A stretch of DNA of 64,000 bases from Ruegeria atlantica (GCA_013032095.1 WQBJ01000001.1:372001-436000), one strand, 5' to 3'. Positions 45,751-55,101 are shown, numbered from the stretch's first letter. Notes: generated by a model not told the origin, from the sequence alone. Made by a program: numbers and translations.

Positions 45751-46842
45751 ATGAAAGTTACCAAATCCACTCTGCTGGCCACTGCAGTTACCGCAATTGC
45801 TGGCGGTGCTATGGCCGAAGAAATGACGATCGTCTCTTGGGGCGGCGCATACTCCAAATCGCAGCTGAAGGCGTATCACGAGCCCTATTCGGAAAAGACA
45901 GGGATCACCATCCTGAACGATGACAGCTCGAACGAAGCTGTTGCTAAGCTGCGTGCGATGAATGAAGCCGGCAACATCACTTGGGATGTTGTAGACGTTG
46001 TGGCTTCGGATGCAATTCGTCTGTGCGACGAAGGTCTTGCATTGGAAATCGACTTTGACAGCCAGCTGGCGCCTGCACCTGATGGCACACCTGCATCCGA
46101 GGATTTCGGCGATCTGCTGGTCAGCGACTGCTTTATCCCGCAAATCGTGTATTCGACCACTTTCGGCTATCGCACCGACCTGGTCGGAGACAACCCTCCG
46201 ACCGAGATCTGCGCGGTGTTCGACTTGGAAACCTATCCGGGTAAGCGTTCGCTTGAGAAACGTCCGATCAACAACATGGAATGGGCTCTGTTGTGCGACG
46301 GCGTTGCCAAAGACGACGTCTATGACGTGCTGGCAACACCGGAAGGGCAGGATCAGGCTCTGGCCAAGCTGGACACCATCAAGGACAGCGTTGTCTGGTG
46401 GTCCGCCGGTGCCGACACGCCGCAACTGTTGGCTGATGGCGAAGTTGTAATGGGCTCGACCTATAACGGCCGTTTGTTCAGTGTGATCGAAGAGCAGAAC
46501 CAGCCGGTTGCCATGCTGTGGGACGCACAGGTTTTTGATCTGGATGGCTGGATCATTCCCGCAGGGCTGAGCGAAGAACGTCAGCAGCGTGCGCTGGACT
46601 ACATCATGTTCGCGACCGACACGCAGCGCCTGGCGGATCAAGCCAAGTACATCTCGTACGGCCCTGCTCGTGCTTCTTCAGCACCGCTTGTGGGGCAGCA
46701 TGCCGAATTGGGTATCGACATGGCACCGCACATGCCCACCGATCCGGAAAACGCCAAGAACACGTTCCTGTACAACTACGAGTTCTGGGCTGACTACCGC
46801 GACGATATCGATGCCAAGTTCCAGGCATGGCTGGCGCAATAA
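45751..46842 (+). CDS. ABC transporter substrate-binding protein (PotD/PotF-type)
   Basis: Periplasmic binding protein of 363 aa. A signal peptide occupies residues 1-22 (cleavage after GGAMA), followed by the family-typical SWGGAYSKSQLKAY and later YSTTFGYRTDLV, with GWIIPAGLSEERQQRALDYI near 270. GGGAG precedes the ATG. It belongs to the group of PotD-like proteins found with betaine, polyamine and opine transporters. The ligand is not evident; the adjoining creatinase makes creatine a candidate. Confidence 0.9.
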   Translation: MKVTKSTLLATAVTAIAGGAMAEEMTIVSWGGAYSKSQLKAYHEPYSEKTGITILNDDSSNEAVAKLRAMNEAGNITWDVVDVVASDAIRLCDEGLALEIDFDSQLAPAPDGTPASEDFGDLLVSDCFIPQIVYSTTFGYRTDLVGDNPPTEICAVFDLETYPGKRSLEKRPINNMEWALLCDGVAKDDVYDVLATPEGQDQALAKLDTIKDSVVWWSAGADTPQLLADGEVVMGSTYNGRLFSVIEEQNQPVAMLWDAQVFDLDGWIIPAGLSEERQQRALDYIMFATDTQRLADQAKYISYGPARASSAPLVGQHAELGIDMAPHMPTDPENAKNTFLYNYEFWADYRDDIDAKFQAWLAQ

Positions 46843-46862
46843 GCGTTTGCTTTCATAGGACT

Positions 46863-46888
46863 GTCGGGGGCGGCTCATCGCCCTCGAC
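46863..46888 (+). terminator. Intercistronic stem-loop after binding-protein gene
   Basis: GTCGGGGGCG (46863-46872) pairs with CGCCCTCGAC (46879-46888) with one G-T pair and a 6-base loop. No T-run follows. It sits between binding protein and permease, as in the first transporter of the window, and probably stabilises the binding-protein message or weakens read-through. Confidence 0.6.
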
Positions 46889-46912
46889 CCAAAGAGTACC
46901 CAAGGGGCACTG

Positions 46913-48190
46913 ATGACTGACGCCACCCAACAAAATACCGGTCCGATGTTGGCCGCTGATGGAACGCCGCTAAAGCAATCCCTGGCTCGTTCGTTGCGAC
47001 GACAAAAACTGAGGGCTCTTTTGCTGGTAGCACCGTTGCTGCTCTTCGTTCTGTTTTCATTCATCATCCCGATTGCCTCTATGTTGTTCCGTTCTGTGGA
47101 AAACAGCATCGTGCAAGAGACTCTGCCCCTGACGGTCGAGGCGTTGCAAAGCTGGGATGAGAACAGTGGGGAACTGCCTGATGAGGCCGTCTATGACGCC
47201 TTTGTTCGAGACATGGTCGTGGCAGTGGACAACAAGACACACACCCGTCTGGGTTCTCGTCTGAACTACGAAGAAACCGGCATGTCTTCGATGTTCCGCC
47301 GCTCGGGGCGGAAACTTGGCAAGATGGACCCCGAAACCGACGGGCCGTTCAAGGACCAAGTGTTAGAGATTCACGATGGCTGGGGTGAACCTAATACATG
47401 GGCAGTGATCAAAACTCACTCGCCAGCAGTCACTAACGGCTATTTTCTGAACGCGGTCGACATGCGCCGCACGCCCGAAGGGGCACAATCGCAACCCGAG
47501 GACAAACAGATTCTCATCAAGCTGTTCGGCCGCACATTGTTCATGTCACTGGTCATCACCGGGGCCTGTATTCTGTTGGCTTATCCGGTCTCCTACCTGT
47601 TGGCGACCCTACCAATGCGTGTTTCGAACTTGTTGATGATTCTTGTGCTCTTGCCGTTCTGGACGTCGCTTCTGGTGCGAACATCTGCATGGAAGGTGAT
47701 GTTGCAGCAGCAGGGTGTGATCAATGAAACGCTTGTCTGGCTGGGGCTAGTCGCGGATGACGCGCGGCTTGTGATCATCAACAATCAGTTTGGCACGATT
47801 ATTGCGATGACGCATATTCTGCTGCCGTTCATGATCCTGCCGATGTATTCGGTGATGCAAACGATCCCAGCGTCTTATACGCGCGCGGCCAAGTCGATGG
47901 GGGCCACGAACTGGACAACGTTCTGGAGAATCTATTTCCCGCAATCTATTCCCGGGATTGGGGCGGGATCTATCCTCGTGTTCATTCTGGCCATTGGCTA
48001 CTACATCACGCCTGAAATCGTGGGCGGGACCAAGGGTGTCTTTATTTCGAACCGGATCGCGTATCACATTTCATCCTCGCTGAACTGGGGGCTTGCAGCG
48101 GCGCTTGGGACGATCCTGCTTGCGGTCGTTCTGTTGCTCTACTGGTGCTACGACAAGATCGTGGGCATCGATAACGTTAAACTGGGATAA
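46913..48190 (+). CDS. ABC transporter permease (PotB-like) with large periplasmic loop
   Basis: A 425-aa membrane subunit. After the first helix (about 40-62) there is an unusually long soluble loop of about 130 residues (roughly 65-195) before the remaining five helices, which start at TLFMSLVITGACILLAYPV. The EAA loop near 320 reads YTRAAKSMGATNWTTFWRIYFP. The long loop is known from PotB-like permeases of some amine transporters in this clade. The stop is 5 bases before the next permease start, so the two are coupled. Confidence 0.9.
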   Translation: MTDATQQNTGPMLAADGTPLKQSLARSLRRQKLRALLLVAPLLLFVLFSFIIPIASMLFRSVENSIVQETLPLTVEALQSWDENSGELPDEAVYDAFVRDMVVAVDNKTHTRLGSRLNYEETGMSSMFRRSGRKLGKMDPETDGPFKDQVLEIHDGWGEPNTWAVIKTHSPAVTNGYFLNAVDMRRTPEGAQSQPEDKQILIKLFGRTLFMSLVITGACILLAYPVSYLLATLPMRVSNLLMILVLLPFWTSLLVRTSAWKVMLQQQGVINETLVWLGLVADDARLVIINNQFGTIIAMTHILLPFMILPMYSVMQTIPASYTRAAKSMGATNWTTFWRIYFPQSIPGIGAGSILVFILAIGYYITPEIVGGTKGVFISNRIAYHISSSLNWGLAAALGTILLAVVLLLYWCYDKIVGIDNVKLG

Positions 48191-48195
48191 AGATC

Positions 48196-49407
48196 ATGGC
48201 AGCACTTACACCTATATCCCGTAAACCGTTGTCGATGGTTCTGCCGACCGTCGCCATTGCCGGGGGCTTCGTCGGCATGTTCGTCGGGGCAGGGCAGAAC
48301 AATGTCCTCTTGGGTATCCTGATCGGTGCAGCGCTGATGGCTGGTCTGGCGTGGCTCTATATAAGTGTACTAGACAATGAACGTGTCGCCCGTTGGATCA
48401 CGATCATTGGGTTGGCGGCAATTGGGTTCTTCTTCGCCAGGTTCGCAGGGCTTATCGTCGGCCTCCTTGTCGGATGGTTCTTTGCCTTCTTCATCTTCTG
48501 GCTATACGAAGGGCGTTACAGGCAGAGGCTACTTCCGTACCTGACGGGTCGGCAAGTATTCGAACACTATTTGTTCCGCGTGATATGCGGCGCAATCTTC
48601 GTGTTCCTAATCACGCCGATCCTTGTGGTCCTGCCATTGTCGTTTAACGCTCAGGACTTCTTTACCTTCACGCCCGAGATGCTGCGGCTGGATCCCGAAG
48701 GATACTCGCTAAAGCACTACCGCGACTTCTTTACCAACAATGAATGGCAGCGAAGCTTCAAAAACTCGCTGATTATCGCACCGATTGCGACCATCATCTC
48801 GGTCTCACTGGGCACGTTGGCAGCAATTGGCCTCAGCCAGAGCCATGTGCCGGGGCGTCGGGCAATCATGGGCATCCTGATCTCACCGATGATCGTGCCG
48901 CTTATCATCTCGGCCACAGGTATGTTCTTTTTCTACAGTGACATCGGTCGCTTCCTTGAAGGAACGCTGGGTATGGATAAGAACTTTGTCGGCTATGTCA
49001 AAGTCATCCTCGCTCACGCGGTTTTGGGGATTCCCTTCGTGATTATCACGGTCACGGCAACTCTGGTTGGGTTTGACCAGTCGCTGACAAGGGCTGCGGC
49101 GAATATGGGGGCAGGCCCTGTGCGGACCTTCTTCAAGATTCAGATGCCGCTGATCTTGCCTGGCGTGATCTCGGGCGGGCTCTTCGCCTTCATCACCTCG
49201 TTCGACGAAGTTGTGGTGGTTTTGTTCGTCGGTTCGGCAAGCCAGAAGACACTGCCGTGGCAGATGTTCACGGGGCTGCGCGAACAGATCAGTCCTACCA
49301 TTCTGGCGGTTGCTACCATTCTCGTAGTGGTGTCGATTGCGCTGCTGACTACGGTTGAACTGCTGCGGCGGCGTTCGGAACGCCTGCGGGGTCTCAGCCC
49401 GGCTTGA
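48196..49407 (+). CDS. ABC transporter permease (PotC-like) with extra N-terminal helices
   Basis: A 403-aa membrane subunit. The first 115 residues contain three or four extra hydrophobic segments (for example VAIAGGFVGMFVGAGQ and LLIGAALMAGLAWLY) before a standard six-helix permease core from about residue 130. The EAA loop reads LTRAAANMGAGPVRTFFKIQMP near 295. The extra helices are longer than canonical PotC (about 260 aa). It completes the importer directly before creatinase. Confidence 0.9.
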   Translation: MAALTPISRKPLSMVLPTVAIAGGFVGMFVGAGQNNVLLGILIGAALMAGLAWLYISVLDNERVARWITIIGLAAIGFFFARFAGLIVGLLVGWFFAFFIFWLYEGRYRQRLLPYLTGRQVFEHYLFRVICGAIFVFLITPILVVLPLSFNAQDFFTFTPEMLRLDPEGYSLKHYRDFFTNNEWQRSFKNSLIIAPIATIISVSLGTLAAIGLSQSHVPGRRAIMGILISPMIVPLIISATGMFFFYSDIGRFLEGTLGMDKNFVGYVKVILAHAVLGIPFVIITVTATLVGFDQSLTRAAANMGAGPVRTFFKIQMPLILPGVISGGLFAFITSFDEVVVVLFVGSASQKTLPWQMFTGLREQISPTILAVATILVVVSIALLTTVELLRRRSERLRGLSPA

Positions 49408-49567
49408 CGCGACTCGAAACCTGATTTAGCGATTTCACCATGTATCCCGGTCACGATGGCGTCGTGACGCAAAGCGGGGTGCATGGCTCTCGGTTCCCGA
49501 GGCCGCACGTCCTGAACGCCGGGACTTGTGGCCGGGCGTTGCCTGTCCGGCATTGAGGAGAGACCAA

Positions 49568-50788
49568 ATGACTGACCTAAACAATCGCCCCGAGTTCTTT
49601 ACCTGCCACAATGGCGACAAGGCTCCGTTGCCGTTCAGCAAGGCGGAGTACGATCGTCGCCTAGCGAGCCTGCGCGCGACGATGGCAGCGCGGGACATCC
49701 CGGCGGTGCTACTGACGTCGATGCACAATATCGCCTACTACTCGGGCTTTCTGTACTGCTCATTTGGCCGCCCATATGGATGTGTTGTAACGCAGGACGC
49801 ATGCACCACGGTTTCGGCCAACATCGACGCTGGTCAGCCGTGGCGACGCTCGGTCGAAGAGAACGTGATCTACACCGATTGGAAGCGGAACAATTATTGG
49901 CGCGCGGTTGCAAGCCTAATCGGCTCGGCCCGTCGGATCGGGATCGAAGGCGATCACATGACGCTGGCGATGCGCGACACCGCGTTTGACATGTTGGGCG
50001 GGACGGAGCTGGTGGATATCGCGCCGGATACGATGGCCGCCCGAATGGTGAAATCCGCCGAAGAGATCGAACTAATCAAGGGGGGAGCACGCACTGCAGA
50101 CGTGGGCGGCGCAGCCATTCATGCGGCTATCCGCGAAGGCGCGACCGAGATCGAGATTGCCATGGCGGGACGTGATGCGATGGAGGCTGAGATTGCGCGT
50201 GCCTACCCAGACGCCGAATATCGCGACACGTGGGTCTGGTTCCAGTCTGGCCTGAACACCGACGGCGCACATAACCCGGTTACCAAGCGGGCGCTACAAA
50301 AGGGCGATATCCTGTCGTTGAACACCTTCCCGATGATCTCGGGCTATTACACTGCGCTGGAGCGCACCTTGTTCCTAGGGGAACCCGATGCGGAGAGCCT
50401 GCGTATCTGGAAAGCCAACGTAGCCGCGCACGAATTGGGGCTGAGCCTGATCAAACCCGGCGCGACATGCTCGGGCATTTGTGAAGAGATCAACCGTTTC
50501 TTTGCGGATGAAGATCTGCTGCAGTACCGTTCGTTCGGGTATGGCCATTCTTTTGGTATTCTCAGCCACTACTATGGCCGCGAGGCCGGTCTGGAACTGC
50601 GCGAAGACATCGACACTGTTCTTGAGCCGGGCATGGTTGTTTCGATCGAACCGATGCTGTGGATTCCCGAAGGCCAGAAAGGTGCGGGCGGCTATCGCGA
50701 GCATGATATTTTGGTCGTCGAAGAAACCGGCGCCGAAAACATCACCGGCTTCCCATACGGGCCCGAACACAACACGATCAGCGCCTGA
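49568..50788 (+). CDS. Creatinase (creatine amidinohydrolase)
   Basis: Hydrolyses creatine to sarcosine and urea; a homodimeric cytoplasmic enzyme of the pita-bread fold without metal. It is 406 aa, normal for the family, with an ATG after GAGGAGAG. Signatures are YYSGFLYCSFGRPY near 58-71, SANIDAGQPWRR near 83, WFQSGLNTDGAHNPVTKR near 225 with the catalytic-region His, and GYGHSFGILSHYYGREAGLE near 322. It lies in line with the PotABCD-type importer, 160 bases after the second permease. Its product feeds the sox operon 11 kb away; urea release fits the neighbouring DUF1989 gene. Confidence 0.92.
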   Translation: MTDLNNRPEFFTCHNGDKAPLPFSKAEYDRRLASLRATMAARDIPAVLLTSMHNIAYYSGFLYCSFGRPYGCVVTQDACTTVSANIDAGQPWRRSVEENVIYTDWKRNNYWRAVASLIGSARRIGIEGDHMTLAMRDTAFDMLGGTELVDIAPDTMAARMVKSAEEIELIKGGARTADVGGAAIHAAIREGATEIEIAMAGRDAMEAEIARAYPDAEYRDTWVWFQSGLNTDGAHNPVTKRALQKGDILSLNTFPMISGYYTALERTLFLGEPDAESLRIWKANVAAHELGLSLIKPGATCSGICEEINRFFADEDLLQYRSFGYGHSFGILSHYYGREAGLELREDIDTVLEPGMVVSIEPMLWIPEGQKGAGGYREHDILVVEETGAENITGFPYGPEHNTISA

Positions 50789-50796
50789 TCTGATCA

Positions 50797-50823
50797 GCAG
50801 GAAGGGCCTTCGGTCCTTCCTGC
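50797..50823 (+). terminator. Terminator-like hairpin after creatinase
   Basis: GCAGGAAGGGCC (50797-50808) pairs over 12 bp, with one G-T pair, with GGTCCTTCCTGC (50812-50823) across a 3-base loop, 8 bases after the creatinase stop. No T-run follows. It probably ends or stabilises the transporter-creatinase transcript. Confidence 0.7.
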
Positions 50824-51106
50824 GACATATCTCAATGGCGGAAAAGAGGTCCGTATCTGGCGTTCGGTGCTGTCAGTTCACCGCTATATATTCTGGCGCG
50901 CAGGCGGGCAGAGCCGGTGGCTGGCAGAGGGCGGGTTCGCGGGCATTATCTCACGCGCGTGCAACCTGATTGTATGAGGCGCGTCATCGGTTGTTTTATG
51001 AGTGCTTGCGGTCACTAAATCCATGAACCACGCATAAGCGTTAACAAAATTATCATTTTGATATAAGCTTGCAGTGTTGTTTGTGGTTGACGCTTTGGTG
51101 TGCGGT
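50824..51106. other. Intergenic region before globin-cyclase pair
   Basis: No gene seen. The part at 51035-51070 is AT-rich (several ATAT/AAAT stretches) and is the likely promoter region for the globin gene. No clear operator was found. Confidence 0.45.
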
Positions 51107-51475
51107 GTGGGTCAGACTATCTACGAGAGATATGGCGGGTTCAAAACGATCAGTCGGATCGTGATGACATTCTATGAAATGGCCTTGGACTCTGATCAAA
51201 TCGGAAGTCACTTCGAAGACATAGACATGCCCCGCCTGATCGACCATCAGACGAAATTTGTCTCTTCCATGGTTGGTGGGCCAGCGTCCTTCAGTGATGA
51301 AAGGATTGAGGCTGTGCATCGGCATCTGAACATCTCTCACGCGGATTTCGATGAGATGGCCGAGCTGTTTGCCGAGGCGCTTTCAATGCACGGGATGGAA
51401 GACAGTCATATCAAGATCGTCTTGCAAGCCATTGAATCAAAACGTGCTATCATTGTTGCGCGGGATGTGGCATGA
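51107..51475 (+). CDS. Group 1 truncated hemoglobin
   Basis: A small heme protein (122 aa from the GTG at 51107) of the TrHb1 type, expected to bind O2 or NO. The family features are IYERYGGF at 5-12, then DIDMPRLIDHQTKFVSSMVGG (39-58) with the Gly-Gly turn, and AVHRHL (69-74) with the proximal heme histidine at about H71. Start codons are ambiguous: in-frame GTGs at 51074, 51083 and 51098 would extend it; the family N-terminus favours 51107. Its stop overlaps the adenylate cyclase start by 4 bases (ATGA), so the two proteins are made together and may act in one pathway. Confidence 0.88.
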   Translation: MGQTIYERYGGFKTISRIVMTFYEMALDSDQIGSHFEDIDMPRLIDHQTKFVSSMVGGPASFSDERIEAVHRHLNISHADFDEMAELFAEALSMHGMEDSHIKIVLQAIESKRAIIVARDVA

Positions 51476-52530
51476 GCATTCTAGCTATAAATGAACAATT
51501 GCTGCGCGCAATTGGCGTTGGCGTGGCCGTTGTCCGGGCATCGGACCTGACATTTGTGTTCCACAATGGACCTTTTGCCGAATGGTTCGGTGCTCCAACC
51601 GAGGGGCAAACTTTACTGGATATTTTGCCCTCACTGGATCGACGTGAGTTGGACGACGTCAAGCAATCTGGTCTTCGATATTCCGTTGAATTGCAGATTA
51701 AGCCAAAACGCCGAACGCTGATATTCGCTACGGCTGTGTCACTGGCAAACGGGCTGACCGAGCAGGTTTTGGTCGTTGAATGCCAGAACATCACGCGGAT
51801 TCGAGAGCTTGAAAGTATGATTGACAGCTACTCGACCATGGTCGAGCGCAACACTCGTGAATTGGAACGTGAGAAAGAGCGGGTAGAGCGGCTGTTGTTA
51901 AACCTGATGCCGCGGGCTGTGTACGAAGAGTTTAAATCCTTCGGGGTAGTTACGCCGCAACTGTACGATCAGGTGTCTGTTGTAATGTTGGACTTCGTAG
52001 GATTCACGGACTTCGCGGCAAAGACCGACCCAACGGTCACGTTGAGCGAGTTGAACGACATCTTTACCGCATTTGACCGCATCGTTGAACAGTTCGGATG
52101 CGAGCGGATCAAAACCATCGGCGACGCCTATTTGGCGGTGTCCGGCATGCCGGATCCTACACCGGATCACGCGACGGCTGTAGCCCATTGTGCGGTGCGA
52201 TTTCTGCGGTATCTGGAACGACGCAACGAAAGCCATCCGCATAAATGGCAAGCCCGGATCGGGTTAGGGACCGGGGCTGCAGTTGGGTCTGTAGTGGGAA
52301 TACAAAAGTACGTCTATGATGTCTTTGGTCCCGCGGTGAACATCGCGTCACGCCTGCAAGTGTTTGCAAACCCGATGAAAATCGTTGCTCCTGAAGAGAT
52401 GAAGTTTGCTTTGATCGACGAATTTCAGGTCTCGGATCTTGGCCCTGTTGATATAAAGGGCATGGGGGAGATGGAGCTAATCAATGTCACTTCTGGCCTC
52501 AGCGCGCCGCAGCCGGTCTCCAGGTTCTAA
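51472..52530 (+). CDS. Class III adenylate cyclase with N-terminal PAS-like domain
   Basis: A 352-aa signalling enzyme. Residues 1-110 form a PAS-like sensor, 110-145 a coiled coil, and 165-340 the cyclase domain. Metal-binding aspartates are D174 (in VMLDFVGFTDF) and D218 (in KTIGDAYLAVSG). Base-selecting residues K214 and D283 are those of adenylate, not guanylate, cyclases; the transition-state Asn and Arg are N290 and R294. No membrane helix is seen, so it is soluble. Overlap with the globin gene suggests heme-gas control of cAMP synthesis, by direct contact or NO/O2 scavenging; this is inferred. Confidence 0.9.
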   Translation: MSILAINEQLLRAIGVGVAVVRASDLTFVFHNGPFAEWFGAPTEGQTLLDILPSLDRRELDDVKQSGLRYSVELQIKPKRRTLIFATAVSLANGLTEQVLVVECQNITRIRELESMIDSYSTMVERNTRELEREKERVERLLLNLMPRAVYEEFKSFGVVTPQLYDQVSVVMLDFVGFTDFAAKTDPTVTLSELNDIFTAFDRIVEQFGCERIKTIGDAYLAVSGMPDPTPDHATAVAHCAVRFLRYLERRNESHPHKWQARIGLGTGAAVGSVVGIQKYVYDVFGPAVNIASRLQVFANPMKIVAPEEMKFALIDEFQVSDLGPVDIKGMGEMELINVTSGLSAPQPVSRF

Positions 52531-52533
52531 GTA

Positions 52534-53148
52534 TCAATCGTCCTGAGGAACCAACCCCAATCCACGCAGATAGATACCGATACCGGTTTCCAGCAAATCC
52601 TCGGGTGGGAAAGGTGAACTCGCACCGGTGTTGCGGGCGAACAGTTCAACGACACCGTGACTCATGGCCCAGATATGAGCGCTGAACATAGATGCGGGTG
52701 GGCGTTTCTCGGGGGGGATGTGTTGCGATAGGTCGGCTGCGGCTTTCTCAAGCACACCCTTCGCTCGGTTCGCTGCCAGAGCCAATTCGGGCGTCCGGTT
52801 TATAGATACCCCACTTTCGAACATGGCGATGTAGTGGCCTGGGTGTTTACGGGCAAAAGCCAGATAGGCCCGGCCCGTTGCCTCAAATGCAGCCAACGCC
52901 GAGGGTTGCCCCTTGTCATAGGCATACTGCATCAGGTCAGCGAACATCTCAAAGCCCTGCCGGGCGGCCTCGGCGATCAAATCTTCACGCCCCTGGAAAT
53001 GCCGGTAGACCGCGGCAGGAGTGACGCCAGCGGTTTTCGCTGCTTCAGACAGGGTGAAGCCGGTCGGACCTTTTTCTTCGATCAGCGACAGGGCTGCCTC
53101 GATCAGGGCCTGTTTCAGGTTTCCGTGGTGATACCCGCGCTTTGTCAT
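52534..53148 (-). CDS. TetR/AcrR-family regulator (WHG-type C-terminal domain)
   Basis: A 204-aa regulator. The helix-turn-helix is at about 10-57 (ALIEAALSLIEEKGPTGFTL and AAKTAGVTPAAVYRHF). The C-terminal part has HPGHYIAMFESG near 105 and HIWAMSHGVVELFARN near 165, the TetR_C_13/WHG domain. It ends 3 bases from the adenylate cyclase stop (convergent), and reads toward it; no neighbouring gene is a clear target. The divergent promoter to the ppk2 side is not shared, because ppk2 is on the same strand downstream of nothing on the plus strand. Confidence 0.85.
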   Translation of the reverse strand: MTKRGYHHGNLKQALIEAALSLIEEKGPTGFTLSEAAKTAGVTPAAVYRHFQGREDLIAEAARQGFEMFADLMQYAYDKGQPSALAAFEATGRAYLAFARKHPGHYIAMFESGVSINRTPELALAANRAKGVLEKAAADLSQHIPPEKRPPASMFSAHIWAMSHGVVELFARNTGASSPFPPEDLLETGIGIYLRGLGLVPQDD

Positions 53149-53227
53149 CCCTGTTTCAGGTGCCTTTATCGTTTAAGCATTGGAGAGTCATGACATAATC
53201 TGCTCCTTGGTCTTCGTCCACTGTCAG

Positions 53228-54097
53228 TCATGCATCCCATATTTCCGGCCCGCCGCAGATTTTCGGATCGTTCGGGCCGATGGCGTCTTCATCCTTTTCG
53301 TCATAATCCAGCGCGTGCAGTACCGTACGAATGGCAGCCAACCGCGCGCGTTTCTTGTCATCAGACCGCACAATGGTCCACGGACAGTGATCGGAATGGC
53401 TACGCGTCAGTGTTTCCGAGATCGACTGGCTGTACTCGTCCCATTTGTTCAGCCCAGCCACGTCAATTGGGCTGAGTTTCCATTGCTTTAGCGGATCAGT
53501 TTCACGTGCCAGAAAGCGGTTTAGCTGTTCGGCCCGCCCGACATTCAGCCAAAACTTGAACAGGTTGATGCCGTCATTCACCAGACCGGTTTCCAGCGGC
53601 AGAACCTGACGGAAAAACCGCTCGCGTTCCTCCGTTGTGCAAAAGCCAAAAACGTTCTCCACGACACCGCGATTGTACCAGCTGCGGTCAAAAAACACGA
53701 TTTCGCCAGCGGCAGGTAAATGGGTGATATAGCGTTGAAAGTACCACTGGCTGCGTTCCGTATCCGATGGTTTGCTGAGTGCCACATTCCGCGCACCACG
53801 CGGGTTCAGATTCTCCCGGAAGCGCTTGATCGTACCGCCTTTTCCCGCCGCATCCCGACCTTCGAAAATAAGGGCCACCCGCTGATCAGTTTCCTTGACC
53901 CAGGACTGCATCTTGACCAGTTCGATCTGCAGCATTTCTATTTCTTTTTCATAGTCCTTGCGCTTCATCCGCTCTTCGTAAGGGTAGGTTGGGTTCAGAA
54001 TATCGTCCTTGCCCGACTTCTCGATGGCCGAGCGCACCTCTTTCGGGGCGTCTTTTTTGAAATACTTTTCGATGGAACCTTTTTCGGAACGGGCCAT
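53228..54097 (-). CDS. ppk2: Polyphosphate kinase 2
   Basis: Cytoplasmic P-loop kinase (289 aa) that transfers phosphate between polyphosphate and nucleoside mono- or diphosphates. Walker A is GRDAAGKGG near 78-86 and the Walker B segment is [14 protein letters not shown] near 135-148. The lid residues RFREN and the [16 protein letters not shown] segment are typical of PPK2. One PPK2 domain and no extra fused copy indicates class I or III. The first 60 residues contain a helical lysine-rich extension. Monocistronic as seen, 130 bases from the preceding gene. Confidence 0.9.
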   Translation of the reverse strand: MARSEKGSIEKYFKKDAPKEVRSAIEKSGKDDILNPTYPYEERMKRKDYEKEIEMLQIELVKMQSWVKETDQRVALIFEGRDAAGKGGTIKRFRENLNPRGARNVALSKPSDTERSQWYFQRYITHLPAAGEIVFFDRSWYNRGVVENVFGFCTTEERERFFRQVLPLETGLVNDGINLFKFWLNVGRAEQLNRFLARETDPLKQWKLSPIDVAGLNKWDEYSQSISETLTRSHSDHCPWTIVRSDDKKRARLAAIRTVLHALDYDEKDEDAIGPNDPKICGGPEIWDA

Positions 54098-54146
54098 GGG
54101 TTACCTCGCCATAAAATCCATAACTTACTATGGATTAGCTGGGTGT

Positions 54147-55097
54147 TTAACGCAAACCCGCACGTTGTGCGGCGCGGTCGATGGCTGCGGCAACCTCGGG
54201 GGCGGAGACAACTTGCGGCATATGCCCGACCCCAGGCAATTCTATCAGTTCCGCCCCTGGGATTTGTTCAATCAACTTGTGTGAATGCCACCCCAGCCCA
54301 ACAGTGTCATCAGCCGTACCGTGCACGATCTCGGTCGGCACATCGATCTCACCGTACCGGGGTTGCAAGGCGCGGACCTCTTCCAGCAGGTTAGCGCGCT
54401 GTTTGGCGTTGGCGTGCATCGAGGAGCGGCGAATGGTGAGCCCGGGACCAAAGTGATCTGCATAGCCTTCAGGTGCCGTTTGTGGCGCAAACACCCGATC
54501 CAGCGCCTTTTCAACGTACCATTCCGGCACAAAGGCGGTGATCAGGGGCAGGGCAGTTGCGTTCCCGGTGGGGGTGGCCGCCAGTTTGTTGAAGCCGTCT
54601 AAGGGCGTCTCCCACGGGATGGCAGCGGGTGCGATCAGGACCAGACCGGAAATGTTGTCCGGCCGCGTCACGGCCCAGGCAAGCGACACAGACCCGCCAT
54701 AGCTTTGTCCGGCAACAATGGGCTTTTCCGCCCCCAGCAGAGCGGCGGCTTTTTGCAGGATATCTGCTTGCTCTTCAATCGTCTCCCCATCGGGGTTGAA
54801 GCTGGCGCTATAGCCCAGCCCCGGCCGGTCGAACACGATAACACGATAGTTAGCGGCCAGGATCGGCGCCAGCGCAAAGGTCATATCACGCGTGTTGCCG
54901 CTGGAGCCGTGGATAAGCACGACGTCCGGACCTTCGCCCATCACCACGGCATGAACAGGGATCCCGTCAACGTCTACGATCTGGCCTTCGGGTGGATAGG
55001 CAGCCTCGGCGCGGGCTTCGTTCCGAGCGGCGCGCCAGATAGCGACGGCCCACAGCATGACCAGTAGGGTCAGGGCCATGATGCCGACGCGCATCAT
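54147..55097 (-). CDS. Membrane-anchored alpha/beta hydrolase
   Basis: A 316-aa protein with one N-terminal membrane helix (residues 4-24) and an alpha/beta hydrolase domain from about 45. The oxyanion loop is LIHGSSGNTRDM near 62, the nucleophile elbow GQSYGGS near 134 has a serine, and the histidine is in GVGHMPQV near 295. The helix suggests cytoplasmic-membrane anchoring with the domain exposed. It starts 4 bases after metA on the same strand, so it is probably in the metA transcript. Substrate unknown; epoxide/ester hydrolysis are both possible. Confidence 0.8.
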   Translation of the reverse strand: MMRVGIMALTLLVMLWAVAIWRAARNEARAEAAYPPEGQIVDVDGIPVHAVVMGEGPDVVLIHGSSGNTRDMTFALAPILAANYRVIVFDRPGLGYSASFNPDGETIEEQADILQKAAALLGAEKPIVAGQSYGGSVSLAWAVTRPDNISGLVLIAPAAIPWETPLDGFNKLAATPTGNATALPLITAFVPEWYVEKALDRVFAPQTAPEGYADHFGPGLTIRRSSMHANAKQRANLLEEVRALQPRYGEIDVPTEIVHGTADDTVGLGWHSHKLIEQIPGAELIELPGVGHMPQVVSAPEVAAAIDRAAQRAGLR

Positions 55098-55101
55098 CCA
55101 G

